A stretch of DNA of 19,780 bases. It comes from an uncultured Lachnospiraceae bacterium. Lineage in GTDB: Bacteria; Bacillota; Clostridia; Lachnospirales; Lachnospiraceae. Positions 4,312-11,830 of the stretch are shown here, piece by piece. Under the pieces are notes generated by a model. It did not search any database. It was not told where the DNA came from and saw only the letters and a program-made list of their open reading frames with translations. Where the stretch lies: the NCBI GenBank assembly GCA_910585605.1, contig CAJUFL010000065.1, forward strand, positions 1 to 19,780. The letters run 5' to 3'. The position numbers and the translations under genes were made by a program. Within the stretch, counting starts at the first letter, position 1. Each line of letters opens with the position of its first letter.

Positions 4312-4875
4312 TCACAGATAGCGGTTTCCATTCTCCTTAAGCCATCTCCTTCTTTCCTTATAGTCAGGAAAAATCTTTTCCACTCTTTCCCAGAACCGTT
4401 CAGAGTGATTCATCTCCAGAAGATGACAAAGTTCATGTACCACTACATAATCCATAATCTGTTCCGGCATCAGTATTAAATGCCAGTTATAAGAAATTGT
4501 GCCCTTGCTGCTACAACTTCCCCACCTTGTTTTCTGATTGCCAATCCGTATTCTTTGGTAATCAACCCCTAGCAGGGCCTTATAATAATCCGTTTTTTGT
4601 TTAAGCACCTTCCGTGCCTGTTCCTTTAAGCGTTTGATTTCTTCCTCACTCCGGTAAATTCTGTCGGAAGCCGCTTCTTTTACACGTTTGGCCTGCTTAT
4701 AAATCCAATAACGTTTCTGTCCCAAAAAACGTTCAATTTCCCTATCCTGCATTTTAAATGGAGCCTTGATCAGCAGGCTTCCCTCCTGCGTTATAGTAAT
4801 TGCAAGTGTCTTGCGATTCCCACGTTCGCATATGACAGGAATATGCAGTTCTTCTATCTCCATAAAATCCAGCAC
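4312..4875 (-). CDS. YgjP/SprT-like M48-type metallopeptidase
   Basis: This 187-aa protein is of the YgjP (DUF45) family. After an N-terminal beta-rich part (RKTLAITITQEGSLLIKAPF) and a basic helical middle, it has the hallmark KTRWGSCSSKGTISYNW, then the zinc motif VVHELCHLLEMNHSERFW (HExxH plus downstream H). The C-terminus is WERVEKIFPDYKERRRWLK. All expected residues are present, so it should be an active zinc protein; the physiological substrate is not known. The start is GTG at 4875 with AAAGGA 5 nt upstream; ATG at 4863 is an alternative. It lies downstream of degV on the same strand. Confidence 0.85.
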   Translation of the reverse strand: MLDFMEIEELHIPVICERGNRKTLAITITQEGSLLIKAPFKMQDREIERFLGQKRYWIYKQAKRVKEAASDRIYRSEEEIKRLKEQARKVLKQKTDYYKALLGVDYQRIRIGNQKTRWGSCSSKGTISYNWHLILMPEQIMDYVVVHELCHLLEMNHSERFWERVEKIFPDYKERRRWLKENGNRYL

Positions 4876-4882
4876 TTTTCCT

Positions 4883-4990
4883 TTAAATCCTCTCTATCAA
4901 CAATTTAGCCAACAGCGTTCCAACGCAGTCATCTGTCAGTGGATTATCAGTCCTGTATAAGCAGTAGAAATCAAAACTTACCACTCTCAT
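4883..4990 (-). CDS. Possible 35-aa protein between degV and the metallopeptidase
   Basis: The frame MRVVSFDFYCLYRTDNPLTD, then DCVGTLLAKLLIERI, begins 18 nt after degV and ends 7 nt before the metallopeptidase start. It has protein-like composition with a helical C-terminus but no visible SD, so it would rely on coupling to degV. It could also be a remnant. No family recognised. Confidence 0.25.
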   Translation of the reverse strand: MRVVSFDFYCLYRTDNPLTDDCVGTLLAKLLIERI

Positions 4991-5008
4991 TAAATATCTG
5001 CATATACA

Positions 5009-5920
5009 TTAATCCGGGTTATTGTTTTCGGGAACAAACTGTATGCCGGCACCTAAGAGACCAGGACCTAAATACGCACTTAAAGCTGCACCGATTTTTG
5101 CCCTAAACAATCTATGATAATCAGGAAACAGTTCTTTCATTTTACGTTCCAGTTCTTCTCCTTCTTCCGGTGCACCGCCGTCTGCAACAACAATATTATA
5201 GTGTCTTCCTGTATTTTCGGGAACCGCTGCACATTCCTCCACTAAAGAGAGTAATTTTTTCTCAACAAGCTTATGTCCGCGGACTTTTGCAGGGGTGTAT
5301 ATTTCTCCCTCATCGTCAAAGGACAGAATCGGCTTGATGCTCAATGCTGTTCCCACCAATGCCGTTGCCTTTCCAATCCTCCCGCCTTTTTGCAGGTATT
5401 CCAGTGTATCAATAGAGAAGAATACTTTTGTGTCCCTGCAAAGGCCTTTGACCTTGTCACACAATTCGGCATAGGGCACTCCTTCTTCCCGCCAGATTGC
5501 TGCCTGTAATACAATTGCACCATTTCCGATACTTGCAGATAAAGAATCTATAACACAAACCTCCAAATCTGAGTCCTCTACCGATAGGCGCACATGATTT
5601 ACCGTACCTGATAATCCACTGGAAATCATAATTGCAATCGCTTTATCATAGCCTTCCTGTTTTAATTTTTCCAGTAAATTCTCTAAATCCTCACCAGTAG
5701 GTGTACTGGTTTTTGGCATTTCCTTTTTTAACTTTTCATACACATCCTCTGCATGAATGTCAATTCCGTCCTTATATTCCCCATCCTGACAGCTGATAAC
5801 CATTGGCAAAACATAAATCCCATATTGTTTTTCCAAATCCTTTGGTACATCCGCACAGGAATCTGTAATAATCGCTATCTTTTCCTTATATTCATCCGTC
5901 TTTTGTTCCATATCTGCCAT
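5009..5920 (-). CDS. DegV family fatty-acid-binding protein
   Basis: The 303-aa length is normal for DegV. N-terminal domain: KIAIITDSCADVPKDL and VLPMVIS, then PKTSTPTGED, the loop that contacts the fatty-acid carboxylate, and ISSGLSGT. C-terminal domain: SIDTLEYLQKGGRIGKATA and a final HRLFRAKIGAALSAYLGPG. These match DegV/FakB proteins, which hold one fatty acid for FakA-type kinases that feed phospholipid synthesis. No FakA kinase is in the window, and many Clostridia carry several DegV paralogues, so the individual role is open. The ATG at 5920 has AAAGGA close upstream; ATG at 5911 is an alternative start. The promoter is an extended -10 at 5978-5986. Confidence 0.92.
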   Translation of the reverse strand: MADMEQKTDEYKEKIAIITDSCADVPKDLEKQYGIYVLPMVISCQDGEYKDGIDIHAEDVYEKLKKEMPKTSTPTGEDLENLLEKLKQEGYDKAIAIMISSGLSGTVNHVRLSVEDSDLEVCVIDSLSASIGNGAIVLQAAIWREEGVPYAELCDKVKGLCRDTKVFFSIDTLEYLQKGGRIGKATALVGTALSIKPILSFDDEGEIYTPAKVRGHKLVEKKLLSLVEECAAVPENTGRHYNIVVADGGAPEEGEELERKMKELFPDYHRLFRAKIGAALSAYLGPGLLGAGIQFVPENNNPD

Positions 5921-5977
5921 TATCCTTTCGTTTGACTGTTATCCGACTTTTTCATTATCTTTGTCGCATTACCAAAT

Positions 5978-5986
5978 AGTATACCA
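5978..5986 (-). promoter_or_regulatory. degV promoter (extended -10)
   Basis: TATACT (5978-5983, minus strand) is preceded by TGG (5984-5986). TGGCAA about 18 bp further up is a weak -35. Confidence 0.45.
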
Positions 5987-5999
5987 TTTCTATTTTCAT

Positions 6000-6148
6000 T
6001 TTGCCACTACCAAATTTGTAACCAATTTTGCAATGCAATGGATTATCTACTCACGTGCCATTGCGAAGCAATTTTCATGCACATGATACCTGGAGTAAGC
6101 GGATTTTCATGCGGGCAATTCCCGTCTTGTAAATTTTCATAATCCACT
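6000..6148. other. Intergenic region with small repeats
   Basis: Contains GCAATGG/CCATTGC flanking 16 nt, a TGGATTAT/ATAATCCA pair about 90 bp apart, CGGG/CCCG, and three copies of ATTTTCAT. It lies between the MATE stop and the degV promoter. It may fold as the 3' end of the MATE mRNA, but no clear T-run terminator is seen. Confidence 0.25.
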
Positions 6149-7516
6149 TTACACAACCTTGGGACCATCTGTTTTGGGAAACCTCTTCCTCACCACCAAA
6201 AAGCAGACAATATGAACGAAAAGCGTTATCACCCATGAAATCGGATAAGACAGATACAGCATTTCTGTCGTATGAAATGTCGGAATCCGGAAAATCGTAA
6301 ATATCCAAAGAATCCTTAAGCCGCAAGCTCCTATCAATGACACGATCATGGGCATCACAGAATATCCCAATCCCCGCAAAATCCCCACCATTACATCCAT
6401 CATCCCGCAGAGTGCATAGGTTCCGCAGATCATTTTCATTCGTACCATTCCAGCTTCTATGACCATTTCTTTGGAGGAATAAAAACCTAAAAGAGGATAT
6501 CCGCAAAGCACAGCAAGACCACCTAATACACAGCCTGTTATGATCACACAGATGAGGCTTCTCACTGCAATCTTATTAATCCGGCTGAATTTACCTGCCC
6601 CTAAATTCTGGCTCACAAAGGAAACCGCTGCCTGATGAAAAGAATTCATGGCAACATAGACAAACCCTTCTATGTTGGCAGCGGCAGCATTTCCCGCCAT
6701 GACTACTGCTCCAAAAGAGTTGACAGATGACTGAATCACCACATTCGACAGCGAAAAAATAGTGCCCTGCAAACCGGCAGGCAATCCAATCTGCAATATT
6801 TTGAGTATATATTTATAATGAAACCCTATATCCCTGACACATAAACGATATGCCTCTTTCTCCCTTGTCAGACAGCGTGCAATCAAAAAAGCAGATACAC
6901 ATTGTGAAATTACCGTCGCCATTCCTACTCCCGCTACATTTAAATTACATACAATAACAAAAAACAGGTTAAGGCATACGTTGATCACCCCTGCAAATAA
7001 TAGATAATACAAAGGTCTTTTGGTATCCCCTACTGCCCGTAAAATGGAACTGCAAAAGTTATAAAGCATCATTGCAATCATACCTATAAAGTAAATCCGA
7101 AGATAAACTGCCGCAAGCCCCAGCACTTCCTCCGGGGTCTGCATCCAGACCAGTATCTGTTTCGTAAAAATAATACCAAACACTGTCAGAACCGCTCCAC
7201 TTGCGATACTGAGTGCAATGGCGGTATGTACCACATCATGCAGACGCTTTTCTTCCCTGGCACCAAAATAACGTGCTACCAATACATTGGCACCTACGGA
7301 TAACCCCATAAACAAATTGGTCAAAAGATTGATCAGCGAGGCCGTAGACCCTACTGCCGCCAAAGAGTGTTCCCCACAAAACCTTCCTACTACCACTACA
7401 TCTGCCGCATTAAATAACAGCTGCAAAATGCTTGAACACATCAACGGCAGTGCAAACCTCAAAAGCTTCGGAAGAATTGCACCGTTACACATATCCATGG
7501 AATATGATTTTGACAT
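6149..7516 (-). CDS. MATE family multidrug/cation antiporter
   Basis: The 455-aa, 12-helix membrane protein has two MATE halves. The first opens GAILPKLLRFALPLMCSSIL and LLFNAADVVVVGRF, then ANVLVARYFGAREEKRLHDV; the second has ILQIGLPAGLQGTIFSLSN and FVSQNLGAGKFSRINKIA. These are the standard MatE repeats, including the P-x-x-x-x-x-(Q/L) and G-A-G loop signatures. Members export cationic drugs or metabolites using Na+ or H+ gradients; the substrate here is unknown. The SD GAGGTGA is 6 nt before the ATG. The upstream promoter has an inverted repeat over its -35 (7558-7573), suggesting a repressor. Confidence 0.92.
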   Translation of the reverse strand: MSKSYSMDMCNGAILPKLLRFALPLMCSSILQLLFNAADVVVVGRFCGEHSLAAVGSTASLINLLTNLFMGLSVGANVLVARYFGAREEKRLHDVVHTAIALSIASGAVLTVFGIIFTKQILVWMQTPEEVLGLAAVYLRIYFIGMIAMMLYNFCSSILRAVGDTKRPLYYLLFAGVINVCLNLFFVIVCNLNVAGVGMATVISQCVSAFLIARCLTREKEAYRLCVRDIGFHYKYILKILQIGLPAGLQGTIFSLSNVVIQSSVNSFGAVVMAGNAAAANIEGFVYVAMNSFHQAAVSFVSQNLGAGKFSRINKIAVRSLICVIITGCVLGGLAVLCGYPLLGFYSSKEMVIEAGMVRMKMICGTYALCGMMDVMVGILRGLGYSVMPMIVSLIGACGLRILWIFTIFRIPTFHTTEMLYLSYPISWVITLFVHIVCFLVVRKRFPKTDGPKVV

Positions 7517-7535
7517 CTATATCACCTCATTGATT

Positions 7536-7573
7536 ATTATATCGTATGCCACCAATTTTCGAAGAAAACTTCG
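7536..7573 (-). promoter_or_regulatory. MATE promoter with inverted repeat
   Basis: TATAAT (7536-7541) lies 16 bp from TTCGAA (7558-7563) on the minus strand. CGAAG-N4-CTTCG (7560-7573) overlaps the -35 and could be a repressor site. Confidence 0.4.
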
Positions 7574-7850
7574 TTTGCTGCGATAGCCGCCAAATGTATA
7601 TACAAGTATCTACGCTTAGCTCGTTATCCGCACAAATTGATGACCTGCTTGTGCACCAGCACAATTTCTTATAACATGAGCGTTGCCCATAATCAGCATT
7701 CAGAAAACCACACTTACAGACAAGTTGTTTTTCTTCATTATAATCTCATTTCCTTTATAAGTCCATATGCCCAGACAGTATCAAATAGATTTTCGAATAA
7801 TGAACAAACCAGAAAATAAAGCATCCCAGAAACAAAATACAGGTTAATCT
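7574..7850. other. Gene-free stretch between MATE and thioesterase
   Basis: No protein-like frame is found on either strand. The only structure is TTGTGC-ACCA-GCACAA (7649-7664), a perfect 6-bp inverted repeat nested in AAATTG/CAATTT (7634-7639/7662-7667), which may be a small mobile or intergenic repeat unit. No terminator is clear for the thioesterase. Confidence 0.3.
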
Positions 7851-8324
7851 TCAATAACCGACCTTCCGGCGTTCCAGCCTGTTTTTTCTCCGCAACAGTG
7901 CCCCTTCCCATTCTGCCTTCTGACTCTCCGTCTCGATCAAAAGAGGCGGAACCCTTGTAGGACGGTTATCTTCTCCCATTGCCACCATAACAAAATAAGC
8001 CCGGTTAATGGGACGTCTCATTCCCTCTGTATCCTCGATATAAGTGTCAATCCTGACCTCCATTGAAGTATTTCCCGTATAGGTAACATATCCGATCAAA
8101 ACCAGCAGATCATTTTCATATGCACCTGCCTTAAAATTCAGATTATCAATTGCTGCTGTCGTAACATTGGCTGTCTGGCAATGTCTTTTTGCCACAATTC
8201 CTGCAAGCTCGTCTATCATCTGAAGCAATGCACCGCCAAACAGCCTGCCACTGCCATTCAGATCCCTGGGCTGAATCACATGCATCATTTCTGATTTTGA
8301 AAACTCCGCTGTTTTTCCTTCCAT
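7851..8324 (-). CDS. Acyl-CoA thioesterase (hotdog fold, YciA/ACOT-like)
   Basis: The 157-aa single-hotdog protein begins EMMHVIQPRDLNGSGRLFGG, then ALLQMIDELAGIVAKRHCQT. The H-x-x-N/G-x-x-x-GG-x-x-x-x-x-x-D segment is the substrate/active-site helix of this acyl-CoA hydrolase class, with the aspartate (MIDE) as the likely catalytic residue. Later strands (NLNFKAGAYENDLLVLIGYV, TSMEVRIDTYIED) complete the fold. It probably hydrolyses acyl-CoA to free acid and CoA in the cytoplasm; chain-length preference cannot be read from the sequence. The ATG at 8324 lies behind a GAGAGGGG. A leader of about 150 nt separates it from the promoter at 8479-8507, and an inverted repeat at 8385-8401 sits in that leader. 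Confidence 0.88.
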   Translation of the reverse strand: MEGKTAEFSKSEMMHVIQPRDLNGSGRLFGGALLQMIDELAGIVAKRHCQTANVTTAAIDNLNFKAGAYENDLLVLIGYVTYTGNTSMEVRIDTYIEDTEGMRRPINRAYFVMVAMGEDNRPTRVPPLLIETESQKAEWEGALLRRKNRLERRKVGY

Positions 8325-8384
8325 ACTCTTCTCAAACCCCTCTCTTTAATTAAAAAATATATTCACAATATATATAACACAAAG

Positions 8385-8401
8385 TAACTGTTTCACAGTT
8401 A
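8385..8401. promoter_or_regulatory. Inverted repeat in the thioesterase leader
   Basis: TAACTG-N5-CAGTTA is a perfect 6-bp dyad 60 nt before the thioesterase start. It could be a repressor site or an RNA hairpin. Confidence 0.3.
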
Positions 8402-8478
8402 TCTATATGAAAACAAACTGCCTATTCATTGAAACAATACAGCATCATAGGTGTTTAAAAGCCATCATACTAATCTTT

Positions 8479-8507
8479 ATTATACGCTACACTGATTGAA
8501 AGCTCAA
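8479..8507 (-). promoter_or_regulatory. Thioesterase promoter
   Basis: On the minus strand, TTGAGC (8502-8507) and TATAAT (8479-8484) are exactly 17 bp apart. The predicted start is about 8472. It is divergent from the PadR operon promoter about 100 bp away. Confidence 0.6.
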
Positions 8508-8600
8508 TCCTTAGCCTTTCCAAAACCCCTTGCTTTATCCATATTGCATGGAAAAACATTCTAAAAAACAGAACCCGGTCTCTGTCACCACAAATACTTG

Positions 8601-8634
8601 TTGACAAATAATATTATATATTATATAGTATTAT
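8601..8634 (+). promoter_or_regulatory. PadR operon promoter with 27-bp palindromic operator
   Basis: Consensus TTGACA (8601-8606), a 17-bp spacer and TATAGT (8624-8629). Positions 8608-8634 form a 27-bp palindrome, ATAATATTATATA-T-TATATAGTATTAT, with a single mismatched pair. It fills the spacer, the -10 and the start-site region. Repression by the first gene product, PadR, is the obvious inference. The leader to the first ATG is about 155 nt. Confidence 0.75.
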
Positions 8635-8794
8635 GCAAGAGATAACATTGTAACATGCGAGCAGGCAATCAAATTCTGCGAATAATAAACCAGATGTGGA
8701 AGCCCGCACGAATTAACATCATAACATGTCAGACACTGTAAAGTAAAATTAGTTACCAGTCAAAAAACTAGCAGAAATAAAAGGAGGAATGAAC

Positions 8795-9118
8795 ATGACA
8801 TATCAACTGGCGGCACCCTTACTGGATGCCTGTGTACTGGCCATCGTCGAAAACGAAGATGCCTACGGATACACTTTAACCGCCCGGGTCAAGGAAATTG
8901 TAGATATTTCAGAATCTACCTTATATCCTGTCCTGCGGCGGCTGCAAAAGGACCTCTGTCTTACTACCTACGATCAGCCTTACCAGGGCAGAAACCGCAG
9001 GTATTATCGGATTACAGATACCGGAAAGAAAAAACTCGCTTTTTATAAGACAGAATGGGAACTATATAAAAACAACATTGATTCTTTGTTAGGAGGGAAG
9101 TTACATGAACAAGAATGA
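8795..9118 (+). CDS. PadR family transcriptional regulator
   Basis: The 107-aa protein has the PadR winged helix: an N-terminal helix with LDACVLAIVENEDAYGYTLT, then VDISESTLYPVLRRLQKDL (the S/TLYP-x-L-x-R-L recognition segment that defines PadR), and the wing GRNRRYYRITDTGKKKL. It is of the short (PadR-s2) type, with a dimerisation helix at the end. The start is set at 8795 because AGGAGG is 7 nt upstream; the ATG at 8789 touches the SD. It overlaps the next gene by 14 bp. Together with DUF1700 and DUF4097 genes it forms a common Firmicute operon linked to envelope stress or peptide antibiotics; the signal here is unknown. Confidence 0.9.
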   Translation: MTYQLAAPLLDACVLAIVENEDAYGYTLTARVKEIVDISESTLYPVLRRLQKDLCLTTYDQPYQGRNRRYYRITDTGKKKLAFYKTEWELYKNNIDSLLGGKLHEQE

Positions 9119-9692
9119 TTTTATCACTACCCTGAAGCGGCGTCTTAAGCATCTGCCCAAAGAAGATTTTGAAGATGCCATTGCTTATTATACAGAATAC
9201 CTTGAGGAAATGGGAGTCGATGCCCAATCCGACGTAACCTCAAAATTGGGAACACCCGAGGATGCCGCAAGAGAGATCATCGCCAATTGTACCGAAAAAC
9301 ATATCAATAATCAAAAAGAAAAAGGAAGCATCAAAAACAGTACCACGATAATCAGGATGACCATTCTTGCGATTCTGGCTTCTCCGATTGCAATTCCACT
9401 TGCCGCTGCTGCCATCGCATTGTTAGCTGTCATTTTATGCACCTTTATCATTTTAATACTCACGCTTGGATTTATGGGAGTCGCATTAGCGGGAAGCGGC
9501 ATCCTTTTGTTTATCTCGATTCTCTTTGCAGTCGGAATTGCACAAAAGCTTGTATGCTGTGGGCTCGGATTTCTCTTCCTGGGAGTCGGCATCCTCCTTA
9601 TGCTCGCCACTATTTTGCTTAGTAGATCATACGCCTGTGCCATAGCTGCATTATTCCAAAAGATGTTTATCAGAAAGAAGGTGGAATCATGA
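9105..9692 (+). CDS. DUF1700 membrane protein (PadR partner)
   Basis: This 195-aa protein starts with a cytoplasmic helical part typical of DUF1700: NDFITTLKRRLKHLPKEDFE, then DAIAYYTEYLEEMG and KLGTPEDAAREI. From about residue 80 it has four hydrophobic segments (APIAIPLAAA-like, LCTFIILILTLGFMG, GILLFISILFAVGIA, LGFLFLGVGILLMLATILL), so it sits in the membrane. DUF1700 proteins are thought to act with the neighbouring PadR and DUF4097 proteins as a membrane sensing module; no enzymatic role is known. The SD AGGAGGG is within the end of the PadR gene. The stop overlaps the next start (ATGA). Confidence 0.88.
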   Translation: MNKNDFITTLKRRLKHLPKEDFEDAIAYYTEYLEEMGVDAQSDVTSKLGTPEDAAREIIANCTEKHINNQKEKGSIKNSTTIIRMTILAILASPIAIPLAAAAIALLAVILCTFIILILTLGFMGVALAGSGILLFISILFAVGIAQKLVCCGLGFLFLGVGILLMLATILLSRSYACAIAALFQKMFIRKKVES

Positions 9693-10654
9693 AACATTTA
9701 AAGAAAAATCTTGCACTTTTAAGCGTTGTATTCATTATTATAGGCATTTGTATAACCGGTCTGGGATACATGCTGGGCGGTACTTTTTCCTTTTCGTTTT
9801 CCCCGCAGAACAGGAAAGTAGTGACTTCAAAGGATATGAAAAACGCCACCCGGCTAGTGGAAAAAGAAACCGAAGCATTTTCATCCGTTAAAGTCCAATC
9901 CGATCAATTGGATACTGTTATTCAGGCCGGAGACTGTTTTTCCATTTCCTATCCGGAATCTCCTAATGGTCAGACCTCTTATTCCATAAAGGATGGCGTC
10001 TTAACTGTGGACTCTGTTACTAAGAATCAGTTTTTCTTTTTCTCATTTGATTTTGAGCCAATAGAAAAGACCATAACCATTACCGTACCAGAAGCACTTG
10101 ATACCATATCCCTGCTGGGTGAAGACTGCGAATGCCGGATCGAAGACCAGACCGCAGACGAAGTCAGCCTGGACACAGACTATGGCGATATATTTATCCA
10201 TAACAGTAATATAAAAAATACCGTTATCCAGTCAAAAAACGGGGATATATCATTTAAGAACTGTCAGATTGACATTTTAGATGCTGCACTGGACTATGGC
10301 AGCTGCACCATCACGGATTCCGTCATCAACAACCACACATTTACATTAAAGGATGGCGACGCCCTGTTCAACAGGCTCACTGCCCAGACAAGTAATTTTT
10401 CCCTGAAATATGGGGATTTCACTATGGCTGATTCTTCTATTGAACAATTGTCTGTCAAAATTACAGACGGTGACTGCAAAATCAGTCTGGCAGAAGATAA
10501 ATCTCAGTACTCCCTCCTTCTTGACATCACTGACGGGTACATCACAGTAGACGGAAAAGAAATGCAGGGAACCTATATGAAAGAAGCATCCGGAAAAAAT
10601 ACCGTTGAGATAACCAGTAAATACGGAGATATTGATATCATTTCGGGAAGATAA
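9689..10654 (+). CDS. DUF4097 beta-helix surface protein
   Basis: The 321-aa protein has an N-terminal membrane anchor or uncleaved signal (LALLSVVFIIIGICITGLGYM, residues about 8-28), then an extracellular part with the repeated short-strand pattern of DUF4097: DTDYGDIFIHNSNIKNTVIQ, SKNGDISFKNCQI, LDYGSCTITDSVI, LKYGDFTMADSSI, ITDGDCKISLAE and SKYGDIDIISG. The recurring (Y/N/D)-G-D/S-x-x-(I/F) units build a right-handed parallel beta structure. It is the output gene of the PadR operon, co-translated with DUF1700 via an ATGA overlap. The role is inferred as a surface or envelope-sensing protein; family members have no proven activity. Confidence 0.85.
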   Translation: MKHLKKNLALLSVVFIIIGICITGLGYMLGGTFSFSFSPQNRKVVTSKDMKNATRLVEKETEAFSSVKVQSDQLDTVIQAGDCFSISYPESPNGQTSYSIKDGVLTVDSVTKNQFFFFSFDFEPIEKTITITVPEALDTISLLGEDCECRIEDQTADEVSLDTDYGDIFIHNSNIKNTVIQSKNGDISFKNCQIDILDAALDYGSCTITDSVINNHTFTLKDGDALFNRLTAQTSNFSLKYGDFTMADSSIEQLSVKITDGDCKISLAEDKSQYSLLLDITDGYITVDGKEMQGTYMKEASGKNTVEITSKYGDIDIISGR

Positions 10655-10710
10655 TCCCTGCAACACTATACCAACATGATAGCCAGTGTCACAATTTACC
10701 AAAGCATAAC

Positions 10711-10750
10711 AAAAAGAATCCTGTTCATTATTTCTACAAGGACAGGATTC
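10711..10750. terminator. Shared terminator between convergent genes
   Basis: A 9-bp stem, GAATCCTGT (10716-10724) with ACAGGATTC (10742-10750). The minus strand continues TTTTT (10711-10715), so it is a good terminator for the GT51 gene. The plus side (CTTTGG) is weaker. Confidence 0.65.
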
Positions 10751-10779
10751 CTTTGGCTGTTACGAAAAATTCGCATTTC

Positions 10780-11451
10780 TCACTCTTTCGCATAAACATT
10801 CGGATTATAAACATTGGGACACTTTATCGTAAATACCAGCCCGGCGGCCTGTTCTTTGTTAAGCCTTTCGGCATCCACGTTATAATAATTAGATGCTGCT
10901 TCCTGAACACCATAACAGCTTTCACCAAAATAAATGATATTACTGTAAATCTCCAATATCTTATCCTTGGAATATTCTTTTTCCAGCCGGTATACTACAA
11001 AAAGTTCAGCGATCTTACGCTCTATTTTCTTTTCCGAAGAAAAATACAGGTTTTTTGCAAGCTGCTGTGTTATGGTACTTCCGCCCTGTACAAACGCACC
11101 TGCTTTCACATCCGCTATCACAGCCCGCATAATACTCCCAATGTCAATTCCGCAATGGTCGTAAAACCGTCTGTCCTCAGATTCCACTAACTGGCTGCGG
11201 AACTCTTCGGAAATATCATACAGTGCAACATAATCCTCATCGCTTTCCACCTCTTCAATCCGTTCCTCTAATCCCTGTTCCCTGATTGCACCCTGATACA
11301 TCTGATATCCCTTCACGGTAAAAAATCCGGCAGCGATCACACTTAAAACACCTGCTATTACAAATGCTCTGACCATCAGTCTCAATATCATCAGCAAAAA
11401 CTTCTGAAACAATTTTCCCAAACCGGAAATCATATGCTTTATCATTACCAT
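10780..11451 (-). CDS. Monofunctional peptidoglycan glycosyltransferase (GT51)
   Basis: The 223-aa protein has one N-terminal membrane helix (AFVIAGVLSVIAAGFFTV, about residues 29-46) and an extracellular GT51 domain that polymerises lipid II into glycan strands. Motifs in order: ESEDRRFYDHCGID (catalytic Glu), QGGSTITQQLAKNLYF, ERKIAELFVVYRLE, KDKILEIYSNIIYFGESCYG, then AAGLVFTIKCPNVYNPN. No transpeptidase domain follows. The protein stops just after the last GT51 motif, about 20-30 residues shorter at the C-terminus than I expect, so it may be slightly truncated or a compact variant. The start has GGGAG 9 nt upstream. A hairpin at 11489-11516 lies in the leader. Confidence 0.85.
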   Translation of the reverse strand: MVMIKHMISGLGKLFQKFLLMILRLMVRAFVIAGVLSVIAAGFFTVKGYQMYQGAIREQGLEERIEEVESDEDYVALYDISEEFRSQLVESEDRRFYDHCGIDIGSIMRAVIADVKAGAFVQGGSTITQQLAKNLYFSSEKKIERKIAELFVVYRLEKEYSKDKILEIYSNIIYFGESCYGVQEAASNYYNVDAERLNKEQAAGLVFTIKCPNVYNPNVYAKE

Positions 11452-11488
11452 AAAAATCGCTCCCTTCTTTTTTCTTGGTTGGTTACTT

Positions 11489-11516
11489 AATCATCAGGAT
11501 TTCTCATCCTGTGATT
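11489..11516. promoter_or_regulatory. Leader hairpin upstream of the GT51 gene
   Basis: AATCA-t-CAGGAT pairs with ATCCTG-TGATT around a 5-nt loop (11 bp with one bulge), about 40 nt before the GT51 start codon. It may be an operator or an mRNA structure. A TATACT at about 11519-11524 (minus) is a possible -10. Confidence 0.3.
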
Positions 11517-11580
11517 TCAGTATAAGAAAAAAGAGGAAGCTTTTCCATCGTTTAGACTTACATTATTCTTACAGATTTGA

Positions 11581-11620
11581 AAGGTTTGGGAGATTTATAC
11601 TTCTCTATGTCTCAAACCTT
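11581..11620 (-). terminator. Hairpin after the GNAT remnant
   Basis: AAGGTTTGGGA (11581-11591) pairs with TCTCAAACCTT (11610-11620), 11 bp with one G-T. The hairpin begins at the stop codon of the GNAT remnant. The minus T-run is short, so termination is uncertain. Confidence 0.4.
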
Positions 11621-11750
11621 AAATATTCAACACATAACTCATTTCATACCACTGCTCTCCACCCCATGAGGATTCAGCGATTCCGTTATTGTGAAATCCC
11701 ATCTTCTCATACATCTTAACTTTTGACTTTAAGCACGTCAAAATCACCAT
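11619..11750 (-). pseudogene. C-terminal remnant of a GNAT N-acetyltransferase
   Basis: The minus frame from ATG 11750 reads MVILTCLKSKVKMYEKMGFH, then NNGIAESSWGGEQWYEMSYV and LNI. The run ILTC-x(5-8)-(Y/M)YEK-x-GF-x-N-x-G(I/V)-(S/A)-x-S-x-x-GG-x-x-WY-x-M is the C-terminal strand/helix text of a GNAT acetyltransferase class, in which the tyrosine before EK-x-GF serves near CoA. The N-terminal two thirds (including the acetyl-CoA loop) are missing, and upstream of about 11774 the frame is closed. This marks a break point next to the defence genes. Confidence 0.55.
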
Positions 11751-11765
11751 TTTTCTCTTAATTTC

Positions 11766-11815
11766 GTGTCTACATTATTATACCACATCCAGTTTTTTCT
11801 AATAATTGTGTCTAC
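11766..11815 (-). promoter_or_regulatory. Promoter bracketed by two GTGTCTAC direct repeats
   Basis: GTGTCTAC occurs at 11766-11773 and 11808-11815, 42 bp apart, or about four helical turns. Between them, on the minus strand, is TATAAT (11777-11782) preceded by TGG (extended -10). This resembles a repressor-loop or paired-operator promoter reading into the GNAT remnant. Confidence 0.4.
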
Positions 11816-11830
11816 TTACTTGACTATGGT

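Noticed and set aside
4053..4340. 95-aa plus-strand hydrophobic frame
   Set aside because: Phenylalanine/serine-rich text from T-rich DNA, no SD, and it lies across a terminator and antisense to the amidase remnant and the metallopeptidase end.
6075..6506. 143-aa minus-strand frame
   Set aside because: It overlaps the MATE gene in another frame, with no protein-family text.
8325..8478. Riboswitch in the 150-nt thioesterase leader
   Set aside because: Only one short dyad and AT-rich text; no known aptamer core recognised.
10753..11190. 145-aa plus-strand frame
   Set aside because: Antisense of the GT51 gene, whose motifs are unmistakable.
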